Positions 62,719 to 64,000 of a stretch of DNA of 64,000 nt are shown here, piece after piece; position 1 is the stretch's first letter; each line of letters opens with the position of its first letter. Source of the DNA: Ensifer adhaerens (lineage in GTDB: Bacteria; Pseudomonadota; Alphaproteobacteria; Rhizobiales; Rhizobiaceae); contig NZ_CP118611.1 of assembly GCF_028993555.1 (NCBI RefSeq), positions 1,759,501 through 1,823,500 of the forward strand. The letters are read 5' to 3'. The translations under genes and the position numbers were made by a program. The notes under the pieces were generated by a model. It worked only from the letters and a program-made list of their open reading frames with translations, was not told the origin of the DNA and did not search any database.

Positions 62719-63951
62719 TCAGAAGCGGTCGACACGATAGGGACGCATGTCGATGGGCGGCGTGTGGCCGGTGATGAGGTCGCCCATCAGGCGTGCGGTC
62801 GTTGCCGCGTAGGTGACCCCCAGATGACCGTGGCCGGTGGCGTAAAAGACGCCGGGTGTTTTGCCCGAGGCCGACATGACAGGCACGGTGTCCGGAAACG
62901 CCGGACGATGGCCCATCCACTCGGTAAAGTTCTCGCAGCGCAGGTTCGGCAATGCCGTTTGCGCCCGCCGCACGGTGATCTTCGAGCGGCGATAGTCGGG
63001 TGCTGCATCAAGGCCTGCCATCTCGACCGTGCCGCCGACACGGATACCGCCTGCCGTCGGCGTCACCATGAAGGCGCGGGCTGGCCAGATGATTGAGTGG
63101 CGCATGGAAACGCCGGGAGCCATGATCTGGGTATGATAGCCACGCTCGGTTTCAAGCGGCATCGGTTCGCCCAGCATTTTCGACAGCAGTCCGCTATGGG
63201 CACCGGCGCAAATCACGACCTCATCGGCGGCGATCGGTTCTCCGCCGATGAGCCGGACGGCCGTGATGCGGTCGGACCGTTCGAAGCCGGCGACGGCGCC
63301 GCGACGGAATTCGCCACCGAGTGTGGTGAACCTTTGCTCAAGGCTCGTGACCAGGCGGAACGGGTCGCGCAGGCTCCGGTTCTGCGGAAAGAGTACGGCG
63401 ATGCCGATCCCGTCCGACAGCTCCGGCTCCAGCTCGCGTGCCTCCGAACCCGTCAAACGCCGATGCGGAAAGTCGAAACGTTCGAGGATTTCGATGTGTT
63501 CGCGGTCGGCGCGGAACTCCGCTTCGTTGCTGTAGAGCGACAGACAGCCCTCTTCCGTCAATTCGCCTTCCAGCCCGGTCTCGCGCAAGAGAGGCAGGAG
63601 GTCGTCGTAGACGCGCCTGCAGAGCGCGGCACCCTGGGCCTCCAACTGTCGAAGCTTGGCCGGTCGCGAGGCGGCGACAAAGCGCGCGAACCAGGGCAGC
63701 AATCTGGGCATGTATCCCGGGCGGACACGCACAGGGCCCTCCGGATCAAGCATCCAGCCTGGGATCTGCTTCCAGACCGACGGGCGCGATGCCGGCATGA
63801 ACTCCGTCACGGCGATCGATGCCATGTTGCCATAGGATGCGCCGCGCCCAACCTCGCCCTTGTCGAGCAAGATCACTCGCCGCCCCCGCTTTTGCAGTTC
63901 GTAGGCGATGGTCGTACCGATGATGCCTGCGCCGACAACCACGGTGGTCAT
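62719..63951 (-). CDS. FAD-dependent D-amino acid dehydrogenase-type oxidoreductase
   Basis: The 410-residue DAO-fold flavoprotein starts with the FAD motif VVGAGIIGTTIAYEL and ends with ATGHGHLGVTYAATTARL, typical of DadA and hydroxyproline-pathway D-hydroxyproline dehydrogenases. It would oxidise a D-imino or amino acid and pass electrons to the respiratory chain. It is the first gene of the operon in the window, 36 bases before the aldehyde dehydrogenase. Further operon genes may lie beyond 64000. Confidence 0.93.
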   Translation of the reverse strand: MTTVVVGAGIIGTTIAYELQKRGRRVILLDKGEVGRGASYGNMASIAVTEFMPASRPSVWKQIPGWMLDPEGPVRVRPGYMPRLLPWFARFVAASRPAKLRQLEAQGAALCRRVYDDLLPLLRETGLEGELTEEGCLSLYSNEAEFRADREHIEILERFDFPHRRLTGSEARELEPELSDGIGIAVLFPQNRSLRDPFRLVTSLEQRFTTLGGEFRRGAVAGFERSDRITAVRLIGGEPIAADEVVICAGAHSGLLSKMLGEPMPLETERGYHTQIMAPGVSMRHSIIWPARAFMVTPTAGGIRVGGTVEMAGLDAAPDYRRSKITVRRAQTALPNLRCENFTEWMGHRPAFPDTVPVMSASGKTPGVFYATGHGHLGVTYAATTARLMGDLITGHTPPIDMRPYRVDRF

Positions 63952-64000
63952 GCTAGCCCTGCTCCTGCTCGTTTTCGTTGGATGGCGGCCGGACGTCCGC

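Noticed and set aside
1..64000. CRISPR arrays, rRNA, tRNA, replication origin (repABC, oriV)
   Set aside because: Looked for regularly spaced repeats, rRNA-like sequence, cloverleaf patterns and rep/par plasmid genes; none found. The parDE pair is a toxin-antitoxin system, not a partition system.

Overview
The window is GC-rich alphaproteobacterial DNA. It looks like an accessory replicon (chromid or megaplasmid) of a Rhizobiaceae member, most likely Sinorhizobium/Ensifer or a close relative. The basis is gene content (FixJ-type regulators, PAS kinases, 5-oxoprolinase and hydroxyproline-type catabolic operons, class III cyclases with TPRs), a rhizobial-style intergenic palindrome, and tightly overlapping catabolic operons. 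No rRNA, tRNA, CRISPR array or replication origin was seen. The species is inferred from style only.

1-14 kb is a stress and signalling block. It holds an SPW membrane protein, a frameshifted membrane gene, and a divergent nsrR/hmp nitric-oxide module with two palindromic operator candidates. A metallo-beta-lactamase-fold hydrolase, a class III cyclase, a chloroperoxidase-like hydrolase and a RidA-like protein follow. Then comes a signalling cluster: one intact FixJ-type regulator, one broken by a 25-base deletion, one fused REC-HTH-REC regulator and a 1006-residue multi-PAS histidine kinase. A structured, terminator-ended intergenic region near 9.0 kb is a candidate small RNA.

14.8-20.1 kb holds a sulfite-oxidase-type molybdoenzyme with an extra N-terminal domain, the proton-translocating transhydrogenase pair pntA-pntB, and a truncated 6-phosphogluconate dehydrogenase.

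20.2-35.4 kb is nearly all minus strand. First come an idonate/gluconate set (idnD, 2-hydroxyacid dehydrogenase, gntK, gluconate 5-dehydrogenase) with an RraA/aldolase-family protein, and a polar amino-acid ABC transporter with an SDR. A nested palindromic repeat lies inside the transporter operon. A Nac-like LysR regulator, next to a candidate ATA-N9-TAT site, separates these from an aspartate-type aminotransferase and a pxpA-pxpC-pxpB-BCCP-like-accC-accB operon for 5-oxoproline. The whole stretch reads as carbon and nitrogen scavenging.

36-58.3 kb is a mosaic accessory region. It contains a Rieske-ferredoxin-reductase fusion, a SHOCT-domain protein, and two more class III cyclases with TPRs. 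It also contains an IS91-type element with its recombinase, a frameshifted homocysteine methyltransferase, and truncated Lrp, DUF2726, nuclease-partner and integrase genes. Beyond these are a ParDE toxin-antitoxin pair with a palindrome in its promoter, serA, an L,D-transpeptidase, rpsU and a caspase-like protease. About 0.74 kb is directly repeated at 38.9 and 57.6 kb. A gap-free 400-base piece of the sulfite oxidase gene at 14.8 kb recurs at 39.8 kb.

58.7-64 kb is a minus-strand catabolic operon of two SDRs, a proline-racemase-family enzyme, an aldehyde dehydrogenase and a D-amino-acid-dehydrogenase-type flavoenzyme. ATGA overlaps join three of its genes, and the set fits hydroxyproline-like imino acid breakdown.
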